Below, in pieces: positions 22,305 through 35,701 of a stretch of DNA of 64,000 nt. The stretch lies in assembly GCA_021521415.1 (NCBI GenBank), contig JAIQDT010000304.1, forward strand, positions 620,001 through 684,000, given 5' to 3'. A program made the position numbers and the translations under genes. The notes under the pieces were generated by a model. It did not search any database. It saw only the letters and a program-made list of their open reading frames with translations, and was not told where the DNA came from. This stretch comes from Bidens hawaiensis. Lineage: Eukaryota; Streptophyta; Magnoliopsida; Asterales; Asteraceae. Positions within the stretch are counted from its first letter, which is position 1; every line of letters begins with the position of its first letter.

Positions 22305-23285
22305 TGACAAGACGGTTATGAAGGATGCTAGTGTGAAAACCAAATGAACATCAAAGGCAGAATCAATGAAATACAATGTTTTACTAAAAGATCACAAATA
22401 TAACTAACACACACAAGTCACTTAAAAGATTTCCATTAATATTATCTCAGAATACAATGAAGATATATTAGGGTTTCTAGGTGGAATGTTAGGTGTGAGA
22501 TTACTTTCCATACAAATTTTTATGTTTGCAAAGAAAGTTTTGTCAGCCGTCAAATCACTCAATATTCACTCAGGTGCACTCATGAATGTGACCTAAACTT
22601 TCCTTAAATAGGCAAACCTGACACCTTCTAGAAACCCTAATGATTGTTACAAAACATATTCAACCGTATTCAAAATAATACAAGTGTAAAAGGTCTTCGA
22701 GTAAGATTTCATCTTTGTCGAGCAAACCTTGTAACATAAGTGTTCTTGGAACAGTTCTCCAAGCAAGCTTTACTTGGAATATGTTTTTTAGAAAATACTC
22801 TTCAAGCATACTTCAACCTTCATGATAAGTATCAAACTTTGCTCGATAATATCCTATAAGCAAACATGTTCTTCTTGATCTCTTCAACCTTTTATCTCTA
22901 ACTTATTCAAACAAACTGAGTGTGCTGGTGACACTGTAGCTTGCTCGAAGTTGAACCTTGCTCGTGGAAGTCCTTTGGATAATTTCATCATAACTTAATT
23001 CAAGTGTGCTTGAGATCACTGTTTATTGAACCTTGATCGACCCCCTAAATTACTTGGCTTATCCTTTTTTATGTCAAGGGTTTGCTCTGAAAACAAACCT
23101 TGCTCGACTAAAGAAAAACACTTAGAAAAAGTCCAGAAGATAACCTTGCTTAAAAGTAAGATTACTTGCTTGAATAAGTTCTATGCTTGCTCGAAGTGCC
23201 AAGTTTGCTCGAATTCCATACTTAGCCATTTCTTGATGAGATTGAGAAGATTCCAATCTTCCTTGGTCAAATCATGATCCCAACA
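22305..23285 (-). repeat. 3' LTR of D, about 980 bp
   Basis: On the minus strand it starts TGTTGGGATCATG at 23285, next to a clear polypurine tract (CCAGGGGGAGAT, 23286-23297). It holds many GCTCGA/GCAAGC motifs (for example near 23190, 23207, 23100 and 22950) and a CCTATTTAAGGA TATA-like box near 22605. The left end near 22305 is set by the resumption of integrase coding of E; it is uncertain by about 10 bp. Confidence 0.78.
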
Positions 23286-23468
23286 ATCTCCCCCTGGTTT
23301 AGAACAAACTCAGATGCACCAAAACTCCTATAGGTTACTTACACTTGTTTAAAAATACACATCAATTTTTAAGAGCAATATATTACATTACTTAAAGAAG
23401 AATTACATATTTAAATGTTGTCTCAAGGACATTACAAATCAAATTAACATAATCAAAAACAAAAAGGC
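23286..23468 (-). other. 3' untranslated region and polypurine tract of D
   Basis: CCAGGGGGAGAT abuts the LTR start on the minus strand. The rest is AT-rich with no frame. Confidence 0.7.
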
Positions 23469-24532
23469 TTTATCTTCTTGAGCTCCCTGCTTCAGATCTT
23501 CTTTCAAGCTTCACAGCAGTAGCCTTTTGTTGGAACATGGAAATATCCCTGTGCAATGGATGTTGAGTTGGAAGGTTTCACCTCTTTATATCCTGGAGAT
23601 AATCCAAATGAAGATATTCCAAGTCAGTATCATGCTCAATTATTCCCAGGGCTACTCCTAAAAAATTTCTCAAAATGAAATATTGAATTTTCTTTTCATA
23701 ATGAATTTGAGAAATTCTTTCTTTTCGTTGGACTTCATAATTTGTCATGGTCATCTGTCTTCTCGTACTTATGAACGCCTTCATTGTGGCAAGAGGATTA
23801 GAGGGCTTCCTGGATTTTCCAAAGGATAGCTCAGTCATTCTTATATCACTCATTCTCATCTGCCTTTTGATCATCTCAACATCAGAGTATGCCAACTTTC
23901 TCTTCTTGTTAAGCATAGGAAATCCCTTTCTGGATTGTTATTTTAAGTACTTAGACAGGTCATTCCTCTGCTGTCCTGCGAATCTGTCCCTATGATGATA
24001 TTCATACAGACGAAGACTATCCAATTCGTCCAATTGTTCCCAGTTAAAGTCCCGGTAGTTTCAGCACATAACTTGACATAGTCACTTTCAGTGTTTTTGT
24101 CTTTGAATCAAAGTAGAGATTCTTTGGTGGGTGCTAAGGTGGCCTTTTTTGTCTTTGCTCCGTGGATCTGGTGGTAGGGATTGGGACACTTGCTGTGGAA
24201 GCCCTTGATATATTTGTGTTTGTGTTTAGGGTCTTCTCACACGCCCTTTAGATTCATTGATCTTCACAATGTCTTCTTTTTTCATCATAATCAGTTTAAG
24301 ATAGTCACCACCTTTTTTGGACATGATCTTAATCATCTCCATTGTTTCTCAGTACATATGGTCCCTTGAGAAGATCTAGGTCTTCTATCAGTCTTCCTGC
24401 TTGGACTAGATTGTAAGGACGTTAGTCTTCTATGCTCATCTTCAACTTGATCCCAATATACTTTTTCTTTATAAAACAAGTCTTTCGATTGAGATTTTCC
24501 CAGATTTTTAAATACTCCGACAGGCATCCCTT
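23469..24532 (-). pseudogene. Third ORF of D, C-terminal part
   Basis: Aligned by eye to the end of the F ORF: GVFKNLGKSQSKDLF matches GVFDNLGKDQLKELF, and the basic LNKKRKLAYSD block matches LSKKRKWELSE. Several stops occur. Its first codons lie directly at the insertion border. The N-terminal part is at 52956-56686, 28 kb away. Confidence 0.8.
24528..24532 (+). repeat. Target-site duplication of A, left copy
   Basis: CCCTT directly before TGTTGGG. The identical CCCTT follows the other end of A at 52956-52960. Confidence 0.9.
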
Positions 24533-25389
24533 TGTTGGGTTTTAACAAGATTATCAAAGTCATATAAACCCATTTATATGAAAAACGCAGCGAATATTTT
24601 AGTTTTTAATCTTGTTAATTTGATTAATATAAAACCGATTTTATATACAAAAACCCAATGCCCGGATCCATATACGAAACACGTGCTATCAAAACAACCA
24701 TAGGGTGTTTGAGCATACTACCTTCAAGTTTCCAGAAAATAGAAGGGAATGATGTTATGAATGACGAGTCTTCAATGGAGAAGATCCTCGAGCTTGTATA
24801 CCCTTCCAAGCCTTCAACAAACACCTAGTTGCTAGGATTTGACACTTGAAACTCCTTCTTGATCTTCCTTGTTCTTGGCCGAAATTATCAAGAAGAAAGA
24901 TGGAGTTTACTTGCAATTTTGGTGAGAGAGAGAGAAAAGTTACAACCCTTGAACACTTTTCTTGGCCAACCAACACACATGTATTCTCTTGAAATAGTAT
25001 ATTAATAAATAGATGAGAGAGAAAAATATTCCCTCCTAAATATTTAATCTCTATCAAATTAATTACTTATGTTTTATTTGTTACATAATAAAATGTAACA
25101 TGATATAATGTAAATAACATGCTTCATGTTATTTGACCAACTTAAATAACATTATAAAATATCTCTCACAAAATATAAATTATCAATATAATTTATTTAT
25201 CACACAAGTGCAATTATTTAGAAACTCGTTTTCTAAATGTCGTAAGTGTTGATATTTATTTATTAGATCGTATCTTAAAACAAATATCGTGGTGTTTGTC
25301 TAGCTTGTTATTTGGTATGACCCGACTTGGATCATAACATACTAGCCACATCAACTCTAATATGTGTCTTGGGCAGACCAATTCCAACA
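24533..25389 (-). repeat. 3' LTR of A (857 bp)
   Basis: Terminal TGTTGG/CCAACA. Compared with the 5' LTR (52129-52955) it differs by scattered substitutions and small indels, including the length of a GA microsatellite near 24925. The polypurine tract is the ATCTCCCATTTGC complement at 25390. Confidence 0.9.
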
Positions 25390-26199
25390 ATCTCCCATTT
25401 GCACAAGATACATAGAAGATTGATGCAAATAGCAAATACCGCCTAACAACGTTTTACTACCCCTAATACTTATGACGAAGTGTCATTCAATAACATCATC
25501 CCCTTAAAGTACTCGCATGAAAATGATTTAGGTGAATATATCATTTATCCTTTTGTCACAGATGTCATGTCAAATCTAGAGACACAGTGTGATCATTCTC
25601 TATTGATTTAACTTATCAGGCCTTAGACATCTTACTCTCAACGAATAAGAGGGACAAATCCCATATTGACTACATAAGCCTCTTACAATCACCTCGTACT
25701 ACACTTGAGCTTAGCCTTATGTACCGTCATGTTTCAGAGCAGGGAAAAACTAATTCAAAGCATAATATTTGGTGAATGTCAAGACCCGATATGTATCTCA
25801 GCTCAGAGGATACTATGGTATTCACCTTTACTCAAATTTACTTATGACCACCAATCTTAAGGATTCTATGCAGTAAAATTTGAGGGCGGGTCAGTCCTAT
25901 ATTTATATCCCTTAAATATGTATGAAACTTCGCAGCAAACCCTTGCTCAATAATCATACCTTATGAATATCCACCAATCCAAGTTAATAATAGTTTTACC
26001 TTCATATTTGTTCCCACCAATATGAGCGACTACGAACATTTAGAATAATTAACTTATTCACGGATTTAAACATGCTAAAATGGAACATAACTCAAAAGTC
26101 ATAATCATAAACCACAATCATATGAATGAATCAAAATAACAATTGTTACAATATCCAAATACAAAATAGATCAAATCCAATCACTAGAATATCGAAGTC
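25390..26199 (-). other. 3' untranslated region of A
   Basis: About 0.8 kb of noncoding sequence between RNase H and the 3' LTR, conserved in B (28896-29714) and C (41464-42161). A long region of this kind is a feature of this family. Confidence 0.75.
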
Positions 26200-28059
26200 C
26201 TAAGGCACAAGTATGACCTTCATCCTTCGGCCTTTCAAGGAGCTTCGTGAGTGATCCGCAAAATTTTGATCGGTGTGAACTTTGCGAATACATATCTTTC
26301 CCTTTTCAACTTCATCCCTTATGTAGTTGAATCTTCGCTCAATGTGCCTTGTCTTTTGATGTGCACGGGGTTCCTTGATTTGAGCAATCGCACCCTCGTT
26401 GTCACACAAGATCTCTAGGGGGTCCCGAATGATATGGACTACCCCTAGATCGGCAATGAACTTTCTAATCCACGCAGCTTCTTGAGCTACCAATGAGGGG
26501 GCGATGTATTCCGATTCAGTGGTGGACAATGCTACCACGTCCTGTTTTGTGCTCTTCCAAGAGACAGCTCCACCATTCATAACGAAAACATATCTCAATT
26601 GTGATCGAGATTCATGTCGATCAGTTTCGAAACTCGAATCCGTGTAACCCATTACAACGAGTTCCTCCTCACCAGAGCCATATATTAGAAATATATCTTT
26701 AGTCCTTCTAAGGTATTTCAATATGCTATTTACCGCCATCCAATGGCTACTTCCCGGATTTTGTTGGTATCTACTTGTCATACTCTAGGCACATGACACA
26801 TCCGGTCTTGTGCATATCATTGCATGCATGATGGATCCTATAGCTGAAACGTATGGGGATCCTTTCATTTTCTCTTGGACATTGAGTCGCACTCAATACC
26901 GTTCCTCATTGAATAGGTACCAAACATTTCTTAGAGTTTTCCATCTTGAACCTTTTCAAGATTTTGTCTGTGTATGCACTTTACTATAAACCTATCAACC
27001 TCCTTGATCTATCCTTATAGATCTTTATTCCCAAAATATAGGCGGCTTCCCCAAGATCTTTGATGGAAAAACAACTCCCAAGCAAGGCTTTTACACCCTC
27101 CAAGGTTGGAATGTCATTTCCAAATAGTAGTATGGCATCAACGTAAAATTCTAAGAAAATAATGATGCTCCCACTAGCTTTCTTATACACACAATCCTCA
27201 TCAGCATTCTTGATGAATCCAAATTTCTTAAGCTCTTCATCAAAACGGTGATTCCAACTCCTAGATGCTTGTTTCAATCCATAGATTGATTTCCTTAACT
27301 TGCATACTTTATTAGGATTTTGTGGATCGACAAAAACTTCGGGCTGAACCATATAGACATATTCCTCAAGATTTCCATTTAGAAAAGTGGTTTTGACATC
27401 CATTTGCCAAATCTCATAGCATAATATGCTACTATGGCAAATAAAATCCTAACAGACTTTAGCATTGCCATCGGCGAAAATGTCTCATCATAATCAACCC
27501 CTTGAGTTTGATTAAAACCTTTTGCTACAAGTCTTGCTTTATAAGTATCCAAGTTTCCATGCATATCGGTTTTATTCTTGAAAACCCACTTACTTCCAAC
27601 CGGTTTGGAGTTAAGAGGTGGTACAACCAAATCCCATACTTGGTTGTCATGCATGGATTGCATCTCAACGTTCATGGCTTCAAGCCATTTGTCACAATCG
27701 GATTGTGACATTGCATCATGGTATGTGGTGGGTTCATCCGAATCTACCACATAGAATCCATCCTTGAAAATTCCATATCTTTCGGGTGGAATACTAATTC
27801 TACCAGAGTTGCGATGGTCTTGTGTGTCTTGATCAACCATTTGATCATTCTCAGCAACTTCTTGTTGATTGATAGTATCAACCAAACGTGTATCGGCTTA
27901 TGGTTCTCGATCCTCCTTGAGTTCCACCGTTCTACTAGTTCCTTCCATAAGGAACTTAGTTTCCAAGAACTCGGCATTTCGAGTAATAAACACCTTTTGC
28001 TCAGTTGGGTTGTAGAAATAATATCCCATAGAGTCTTTGGGGTATCCAACAAAGATACA
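26200..28059 (-). pseudogene. pol: Integrase C terminus, RT and RNase H of A
   Basis: From 28059 down: integrase end (GYPKDSMGYYFYNP), linker, RT ([56 protein letters not shown]) and RNase H (GYTDSSF, STTESEYIA, CDNEGAI). The catalytic YVDD reads YVDA near 27140, so the second catalytic aspartate is lost. Frameshifts occur near 27390 and between 26984 and 26781. The N-terminal half of the integrase lies beyond the CACTA insertion, at 48460. Confidence 0.87.
28057..28059 (+). repeat. 3-bp target duplication of the CACTA element, left copy
   Basis: ACA precedes the CACTA tip at 28060; ACA also follows the right tip at 48460-48462. Removing the element and one ACA rejoins the integrase reading at the conserved TKCIFVGYP region. 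Confidence 0.8.
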
Positions 28060-28081
28060 CACTACAACGAAAAGGGCTATT
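28060..28081 (+). repeat. Left terminal inverted repeat of the CACTA element
   Basis: CACTACAACG followed by AAAAGGGCTATT. Only this tip remains to the left of the B/C insertion. Confidence 0.78.
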
Positions 28082-28895
28082 TGTTGGGTTTAAGCAAGAT
28101 TATCAAAGTCCAAAATAAACTATTTATTAGGAAATGCAGCAGAATAAAGTTTTAAATCTTGTTAGCCATTACACATAAAACCCGATTTATGTCAAACCGA
28201 AATCAGGATCCATATACGATTTACACACTATCAATAAACAACCATAGGGTGTTAACATACATACCTTCAAGTCCAAAAATGAAACGGATGAATGGCTAGC
28301 TTCCAAAGGAGGAAACCTCAAGCTTGTATACCCAACGAGCTAATCAACAAACACATTAGGTTGCTAGGGTCCTTTACACTTGATGCAAGAACAAACCTTT
28401 TCTTCTTCTTCTTTTTCTTCTTCTTGTTCTCGGCTCCAATGGAGAGAAAAGAAGAGAGGATTTGTGCGTGTAAGAGAAAGTATATTTGATACAACCAAGA
28501 AAAAATATCTCCCAATGAGATAGTTTGCATGTATTGGAAAACAACAAAGAGGAGAGAGAGAGAGAGAGAGAGGCCGGCCACCTTGGTGGGTTTTCCCCCC
28601 AAAACCCAAAACTCAAATTGTTTATTTTTCCATTATACACATTAAGTTATTTATACAAATAAATAACATTTCTCAAATACATAAATTATCCACATAATTT
28701 TTTAACACACTAATGCAAAATATTTAGAAAACCCATTTCCAAATATTATAATTATTGATAATCATTACTTAGATCATATCTAATAATAATTATTGTGGCG
28801 TTTGTCTAGCTTGTTATTGGGTATGATCCGACTTGGATCATAACGTACTAGCCACATCAACTCTAATATGTGTCTTGGGAAGATCGATTCTAACA
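28082..28895 (-). repeat. 3' LTR of B (814 bp)
   Basis: On the minus strand it begins TGTTAGAATCGATC at 28895 and ends in CCCAACA at 28082. It carries a GA microsatellite at 28552-28572. The polypurine tract next to it has degenerated to CTAGTGGAAGAT. Confidence 0.85.
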
Positions 28896-29714
28896 ATCTT
28901 CCACTAGCACAAGATACATAGAATATTGATGCAAATAGCAAATACCGCCTAACAACGGTTTACTATCCCTAATACGCATGACGAAGTTTCATTCAATAAC
29001 ATCATCCCCTTCAAGTCCTATACATGAAAATGATTTAGGTGAAACTGTCATTTATCCTTTTGCCACAAATATCATGTTAAATCCAGAGACACAGAGTGAT
29101 CATCCTCTGTTGATTTAACTACTCAAGCCTTAGACATTTAACTCTCAACGAATAAGAGGGACAAATCCCCTATTGACTACATACGTCTCTCACTATTACC
29201 TTGTACTATACTTGAGCTTAGCCTTATGTACTGACATATTTCAGAGCAGCGAATAACTAAGTCAAAGTATAATAGTTGGTAAATATCAAGACCCAATATG
29301 TATCTCATGTAGGAGGATACTATGATGTTCGCCTTTACTCAAATTTAATTATGACCACAAATCACAAGGATTCCATGAAGTAAAATTGAGGGCGGGTCAT
29401 TCCAATATTTATCCCATAAATATCTATGAACCTTGTAACCCTTTGCTATATACATACCTCAGGAATATCTACCAATACAAGTTTATAATAGTCTTACTTT
29501 CATATTTGTTCCCACAACTATGATCGACTACGTACATTTAGAATAATCAAATTATTCACGGATTTAAACTTGCTAAAATGGAACATAACTCAAGAGTGTG
29601 ACCAAAACCAAAACCATATGATTGAGTTAAAATAAAATTGTTCCGACATCCAAACTCAAAATTTTAATCAAATCCAATCACTAAAATATCGAAGTTCTAA
29701 GGCACAAGTATGAA
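28896..29714 (-). other. 3' untranslated region of B
   Basis: Noncoding; homologous to 25390-26199 of A and, inverted, to 41464-42161 of C. Confidence 0.7.
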
Positions 29715-32700
29715 CTTCATGCTTCGGCCTTTAAAGGAGCTTCGTGAGTGGATCCGCAATGTTTTGATCAGTGTGAACTTTGCGAATACATATCTTTCCC
29801 TTTTCAACTTCGCCCCTTATGTAGTTGAATCTCCGCTCAATGTGCCTAGTCTTTTGATGTGCATGGGGTTCCTTGATTTGAGCAAACGCACCCTCGTTGT
29901 CACAAAAGATTTCTAGAGGGTCCTAAATGGTACGGACTACCCCTAGGTCGGTAATGAACTTTCTAATCCACGCAGCTTCTTGAGCTGCCAAGGCGGCGAT
30001 GATGTATTCTGATTCAGTGGTGGACAAGGCTACCACGTCTTGTTTTGCGCTCTTCTAAGAGACAACACCACCATTTAGAATGAAGACATATCCCGATCGT
30101 GATCGAGAATCATCTCGATCAGTTTGGAAACTCGCATCCATGTAACCCTTACAACGAGTTCCCTCCTCACCAGAGCCATATATTAGAAACATATCCTTAG
30201 TCCTCCTAAGATATTTCAGTATGCTCTTAATTGCCATCCAATGGCTAGTTCCCGGATTTTGTTGGTATCTACTTGTCATGCTCAAAGCGCATGACATATC
30301 CTGTCTAGTGCATATCATGGTATACACGATGGATCCTATAACCTATGCGTATGGGATTCCATTCATTTTGTCTTGCTCATCCTTTGAGCTTGGACATTGA
30401 GATGCACTCAATATTGTTCAACTTTGAATAGGTACCAAACCTTTCCTAGAGTTATCTATCTTGAACCTTTTCAAGATTTTATCAATGTATGCACTTTGAT
30501 TTAAACCTATCAACCGCCTTGATCTATCCCCATATATCCTTATTCCCAGAATATATGCGGCTTCACCAAAATCCTTGATGGAAAAGCAATTTCCAAGACA
30601 GGCTGTTACACCTTCAAAGGTTGAAATGTCATTTCCAAATAGTAGTATGTCATCGACATATAATACCATAAAGGTAACGATGCTCGCACTAGCTTTTTTA
30701 TACACACTAGCTTCATCAGAGTTTTTGATGAATCCAAATTTGTTAACTTCATCATCAAACTAGTGATTCCAACTTCTAGATGCTTGCTTCAATCCATAGA
30801 TTGATTTCTTCAACTTGCATACTTTATTAGGATGTTGTGGATCGACAAAACCTTCAGGCTGAACCATATACTTTATTAGGATGTTGTGGATCGACAAATT
30901 TCTTCAACTTGCCATATCTCATAGTCGTAATATGCGGCTATGCAAACAATATCCTTATAGATTTTAGTATCGCCACGGGCGAGAAAGTTTCATCATAATC
31001 AACCCCTTGAGTTTGAGTGAAACCTTTTGCTACTATTCTAGCTTTATAAGTATCCAAGTTTCCATGCATATCGGTTTTCTTCTTGAAAACCCACTTACTT
31101 CCAACCAATTTGGAATTTAGAGGTGGTACAACCAAGTTCCATACTTGATTGTCATGCATGTATTGCATCTCACCGTTAATGGCTTCCAACCATTTATCAC
31201 AATCAGATTGTGACATTGCATCTCGGTATGTGGTGGCTTCATCCGAATCTACCACATAGCTTCCATCCACGAAAAATCCATATCTTTCGGGTGGGGTGCT
31301 AACTATACCATATTTGCGAATGTTTTTCAGTGTTTTGATCAACCATTTGTTCATTCTCAACAACCTCTTGTTGATTGCTAGTGTCAACCAAACGTGTATC
31401 GGCTTGTGGTTCTCGATCCTTCTCGAGTTCCTCGGTTCTTTCAGTTCCTTCCATAGGGAACCTTCTTTCCAAGAACTCAGCCTTTCGAGAAATAAACACT
31501 TTATGCTCGTTTGGATTGTATAAGTAATATCCCATCGAATCTTTGGGATATTCTACAAAAATACACTTAGTGGATCGGCTTTCAAGTTTGTTTTGGGTGT
31601 TATTCTTGACATAAGACTCACAATCCCATACCTTTAAATATGATAACGATGGAACCCTTCCATGCCATATTTCAAAAGGCGTCCTATCCACTTTCTTGGT
31701 TGGTGCCATATTTAGAATACGGGCAGCGGAGATCAATGCGAAACCCCAAAATGATAAAGGTAATGTGCTTCTAGCCATCATAGATCGAACCATATCCAAT
31801 AAAGTTCGATTACTCCTCTCGGGAATACCGTTATGTTGCGGTGTTCCAGGTGGAGTAAGTTGTGAGACAATCCCACAACTCCTAAGATGATCTAGAAACG
31901 CATCATTGAGGTATTCACCTCCTCTATCGGAACGTAGTACTTTGATTGTTTTGTTGAGTTGATTTTATAGTTCATTTTCGAAGACTGAGAACATTTCAAA
32001 GGCTTCATCTTTATGTCTTAACAAGAACACATACCCATAGCGACTATAATCATCGGTAAAGGTAATGAAGTATGTTTCACCATTCCTTGTTATTGTCTTA
32101 AAATGACCACATACATCTGAATGTATGATACCTAATAAGTCTTTTGCCCTTTCATTAGTTCCACTAAAGGGCTCCTTGGTCATCTTCCCCAATAAACAAG
32201 ACTCACATTTATCAAATGAATCACCATTCGCTTCCAAAAGACCATTCTTTTGAAGTGTGTTAATGCGATCCTTGTGTATGTGACCAAGGCGACAATGCCA
32301 AATAAAAGCTTCACTCAAATCCAATTTGAGTTTTTTGGTGTTAGCTTGGTACAACAAGCTATCAATGGATGTATTATCATGAACTAATTCATAAATGCCA
32401 TTAGACGGCATCGCTTTAAAATAAAAGACATTATTCATGAAAACATAATTACCATTGTTAACAAACTTCAAAACAAAACCAAATTGTCTTAAAACAGAAA
32501 CAAAGATAATATTCCTAGTCAAACTAGGAGAATACAAAATGTTTTTCAAAAGAACTTCCAAACCTTTTGGAAGCTTCGAAATATAATCTCCTCGGGCTTG
32601 GACGTCAACCTTTGCTCAATTGCCCATGAAGAGACTAATATCTCCTTTCTTGAAATCATTTCTTCTTTTGAACTCCTGCAATGAATTGCATATATAAGTT

Positions 32701-33594
32701 CCACATCTGGTATCCAATACCCATGTGTTAAAAGAAATAATATTAAGATCAATATGGATCATGAAAGTTGTACCTGAGGTTTGCCCTGCATCCCTCTTAG
32801 CTTTCAACTCCTTGAGATAGGTCGGACAGTTTCTCATCCAGTGACCTATCTCTCCACAACCAAAGCACGGATCCTCAGCGCTAACCTTTAGCTTCTTAGG
32901 TTTTGGTTCCGGGTGATGCCTCTTCTTCAAGCCACCCTCATTGATCTCTAGGACTGGTAACCTTTTTACCAGTGCCGGCTTTGGCTGCCTTAAGCATTGC
33001 ATGAAGCTCAACAATGCTTTTGTCCCATCCGTTCATGTTATAATTCATGATGAACGTTTCAAACCTTTTAGTTAAGCCATTGAGGATCAAATCAGTGGCT
33101 AACTCTCTTGAGATGGGAAAATTAAGCCGTTCAAGCCGATCAATGTGGCTTTTCATCTTAAGTACATAAGATAAAACAGATTGGGTTTCTTCCATACCAC
33201 ATGCATGAAACGCTCGAACCGTTTCGAAGTGTTCCACCCTAGCTTGAGTAAGGAGCATTTCCTTAAGCTGGGTAATCATGTCATATGCCCCATGATTCTC
33301 GAAATCCTTTTGGATCTCGGGAATCATTCTTCCCAACATGAGGCAAGAAACTTGCACCGAATCGTTGATGTATTTTAACCAATCGGCGTAGGCATCCAAG
33401 TTGTTGACATCAGCTTCATCGGGAATAGGATCGTCCAAAATGTAGAACTTCTTCTCTTTCTTGAGAACAATACTCAAGTTTCCATACCAGTCCATGAAAT
33501 TATTATAGTTTAGACGATCCTTATCCAGAATGGATCTTAGTGATAAGTTATGCACGGGTGGGATAATAGCGTTCGGTGGATTGTTTGCGGCCAT
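29715..33594 (-). pseudogene. gag-pol of copia element B, degraded
   Basis: Gag starts at 33594 (MAANNPPNAI) and continues to a shift near 32940. The zinc knuckle CFGCGEIGHWMRNC is near 32860. The protease motif reads LDTRC instead of LDTGC near 32720, a loss at the active site. Integrase shows the WHCRLGHIHKDR and CESCLLGK zinc-binding motifs (near 32300-32190), FTDDYSRYGYVFL, a single nonsense codon near 31965, then RSDRGGEYL and NRTLLDMVRSMM. RT keeps the catalytic YVDD near 30655. RNase H continues to about 29715. At least five frame changes in all. The gag C-terminal basic linker is shorter than in C. Confidence 0.88.
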
Positions 33595-35355
33595 CTATAA
33601 AAGAATTTAACAAAGTTCAATTTAGTATTTTCGATATCAATAAATTTTAACCGTTAATACCCTTTAATGTCTCCAAGACAAATAATGATTAAAATCTAGA
33701 ACCCAGTGTTTCATTCAATAGTAGTTAGGTGACCTTTATCCCACTATTTAAATTAACAAGGTAGTCAACGTTTGACAATTGCAACCCTTTGCAACTTCTA
33801 GTTTTATGGGATCGGTTAAACATCATATGTTTAGTTGGCATGTTTAATCCCATCAACACCTTTGTACGCCATGCTTCGGTGACCCTATTCACATGTTTCC
33901 AAATCAAGTCGTCCTACTTACACACACGCATGAGTTTACACATACAAGCGGTTAGGTGACCTTTATCCCACAAGTATTGTAAATCCAACTCAAGATCACA
34001 AGTTTTCTTAAATGCGATTAGGTGACCTTTATCCCAGATCAAGTGTCCAAGTGACTCGAGTGTCATATAAAAGGATGGTATTCAACTTGTTTTAAAAGGG
34101 ATTTATGTTTTTCAAAATTCTAGATTGGAAAACTATTTAATGTACCTTCCATTTGCAAGCATTCAAATGTATGGCACCCTTTGAAAACCAATTTTCAAAT
34201 TCCTTTTAATAAAACCCATTTTATTACGAAAATCGTTAATTGTTAATAAAACCAAATTTTATAACTTAATAATTTCAAAGGAATCACTTTTATGCTAGTT
34301 GTCGATTTTAATTGTTAACATCCAAACATGATAAAACAATAAAGATAAATCAACCATACAGGCATAAAATACAATCACATGTTCATAACCTTAGCCACCT
34401 AAAATTTGATAACACTTGTTGACCTAAACAAGTGTGCCATAAGGTCTCTCCTAAGGGACGAGCATGACACAAGGTATGAGATGGTGAACTCCCACTTGAC
34501 TCTGCATCCTTATGCTTCAAGCATTCACTCTTGTTGTGATCCTCTTTTAATTGGGCTTCCACTTGGGCTCCAACCAAAATGGTGTTGTAATTGCATCTTC
34601 CTTTTACAAAATATATCCTAATACATTTTGTCTAATAAAAGAAATACAACTATTCTACTTATTATTACAAACCATTTGAAAGAATAAATAGATTACAAAC
34701 CCGAATAAAGAATATTACAACCAAATTCATGAATCACAACAAGTCTCTTGAATATACACAAGATCATAGGCTAGGTTATGATCATCCACACAAGCAGGTC
34801 AACCTTTGACCAAAATGGTTCCTCTTTATCCTTAATTCTCGTTCTAAAACATAGAAAACATAGTTCTCGGCATGAAAGCCAAACCTTCAGAGTTTTCGGC
34901 CTAAAAGCTTTGGTTCACCGAGAACCTATTGATCTCGGTCAGCACCGAGAACTGGTTTTCGGTCAAACCGAGAACTATGATTCACAATCATGAGTTCTCG
35001 GTCCAACTGAGAACATGTTTTCGGTAAACCGAAATCTCATGGTTCCCAACCATGAGTTCTCGACCAACCGAGAACAGGGTTCCGGGTGTCTTCGGCCAGA
35101 CCGAGAACCATGGTTTCCAACCATTGTGTTCTCGGCCAGAGCTGAAGAACACAATTTCAGCCCAAACAAAATTTGGCAACCAAATAACCAATTTTTCGAG
35201 TTTTTACCACATGCATGTATGGTACAAACTTGAAAAACCAAGGGGCAACCAAAAGGCTTAAAGTTCTCAGCCAAAATGGTAAAATCACCATCAAACCCGA
35301 GCACTTTAGAACCCATTTTGAAGCATGTAATCGTATAAGCGGCTCTTGATGCCAT
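33595..35355 (-). other. Leader of B with hairpin array and three-fold 19-nt motif
   Basis: The region between gag and the 5' LTR remnant. The 19-nt motif TTAGGTGACCTTTATCCCA (plus strand) occurs at 33725, 33952 and 34018. The hairpin array of GTTCTCGGT/ACCGAGAAC and ATGGTT/AACCAT stems occupies 34911-35150. The primer-binding site is at 35355-35340 (minus strand TGGCATCAAGAGCC, a variant of the initiator-methionine type). Confidence 0.8.
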
Positions 35356-35522
35356 TGTTGGGTTTTAGCAAGATTATCAAAGTCCAAAATAAACCATTTA
35401 TTAGGAAACCCAGCGGAATAAAGTTTTAAATCTTGTTAACCATTACACATAAAACCCGATTTATGTGAAACCTAAACCAGGATCCATATACGATTTACAC
35501 ACTATCAATAAACAACCATAGG
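35356..35522 (-). repeat. Truncated 5' LTR of B (last 167 bp)
   Basis: Aligns to 28082-28249 of B's 3' LTR with about ten differences, then stops at CCATAGG. Confidence 0.85.
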
Positions 35523-35533
35523 TTCTCGGACTA
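35523..35533. other. 11-nt filler at the centre of the B/C inverted repeat
   Basis: TTCTCGGACTA joins the two truncated LTRs. Ten of its bases (TCTCGGACTA) recur at 35951-35960 in the leader of C, and ATAGGTTCTCGG across the left border recurs at about 36130. Confidence 0.8.
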
Positions 35534-35701
35534 CCCTATGGTTGTGTTTTGATAGCTTGATAATCGTATATGGATCCTATATTGGGTTTAACATAAACGG
35601 GTTTATGTGTAATGGTTAACAAGATTTAAAACTTAGTTTCCACTACATTTTCCTTAATAAATGGTTATTTTGGACTTTGATAATCTTGCTAAAACCCAAC
35701 A
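35534..35701 (+). repeat. Truncated 5' LTR of C (last 168 bp)
   Basis: Begins CCCTATGGTTG and ends AAACCCAACA. It matches the end of C's own 3' LTR (42788-42953) more closely than B's LTRs. Confidence 0.85.

Noticed and set aside
8724..23285. F and D as one large inverted duplication
   Set aside because: They are two members of one Sirevirus family in opposite directions; their flanks (H, and E plus A) are unrelated and their divergence is high.
28318..28640. Overlapping minus-strand ORFs
   Set aside because: They arise from GA and TTC microsatellites and the LTR of B; no domain, and they overlap in three frames.
34975..35387. ORFs in the leader of B and their partners in C
   Set aside because: They run through the hairpin repeats in several frames on both strands and are not conserved between B and C.
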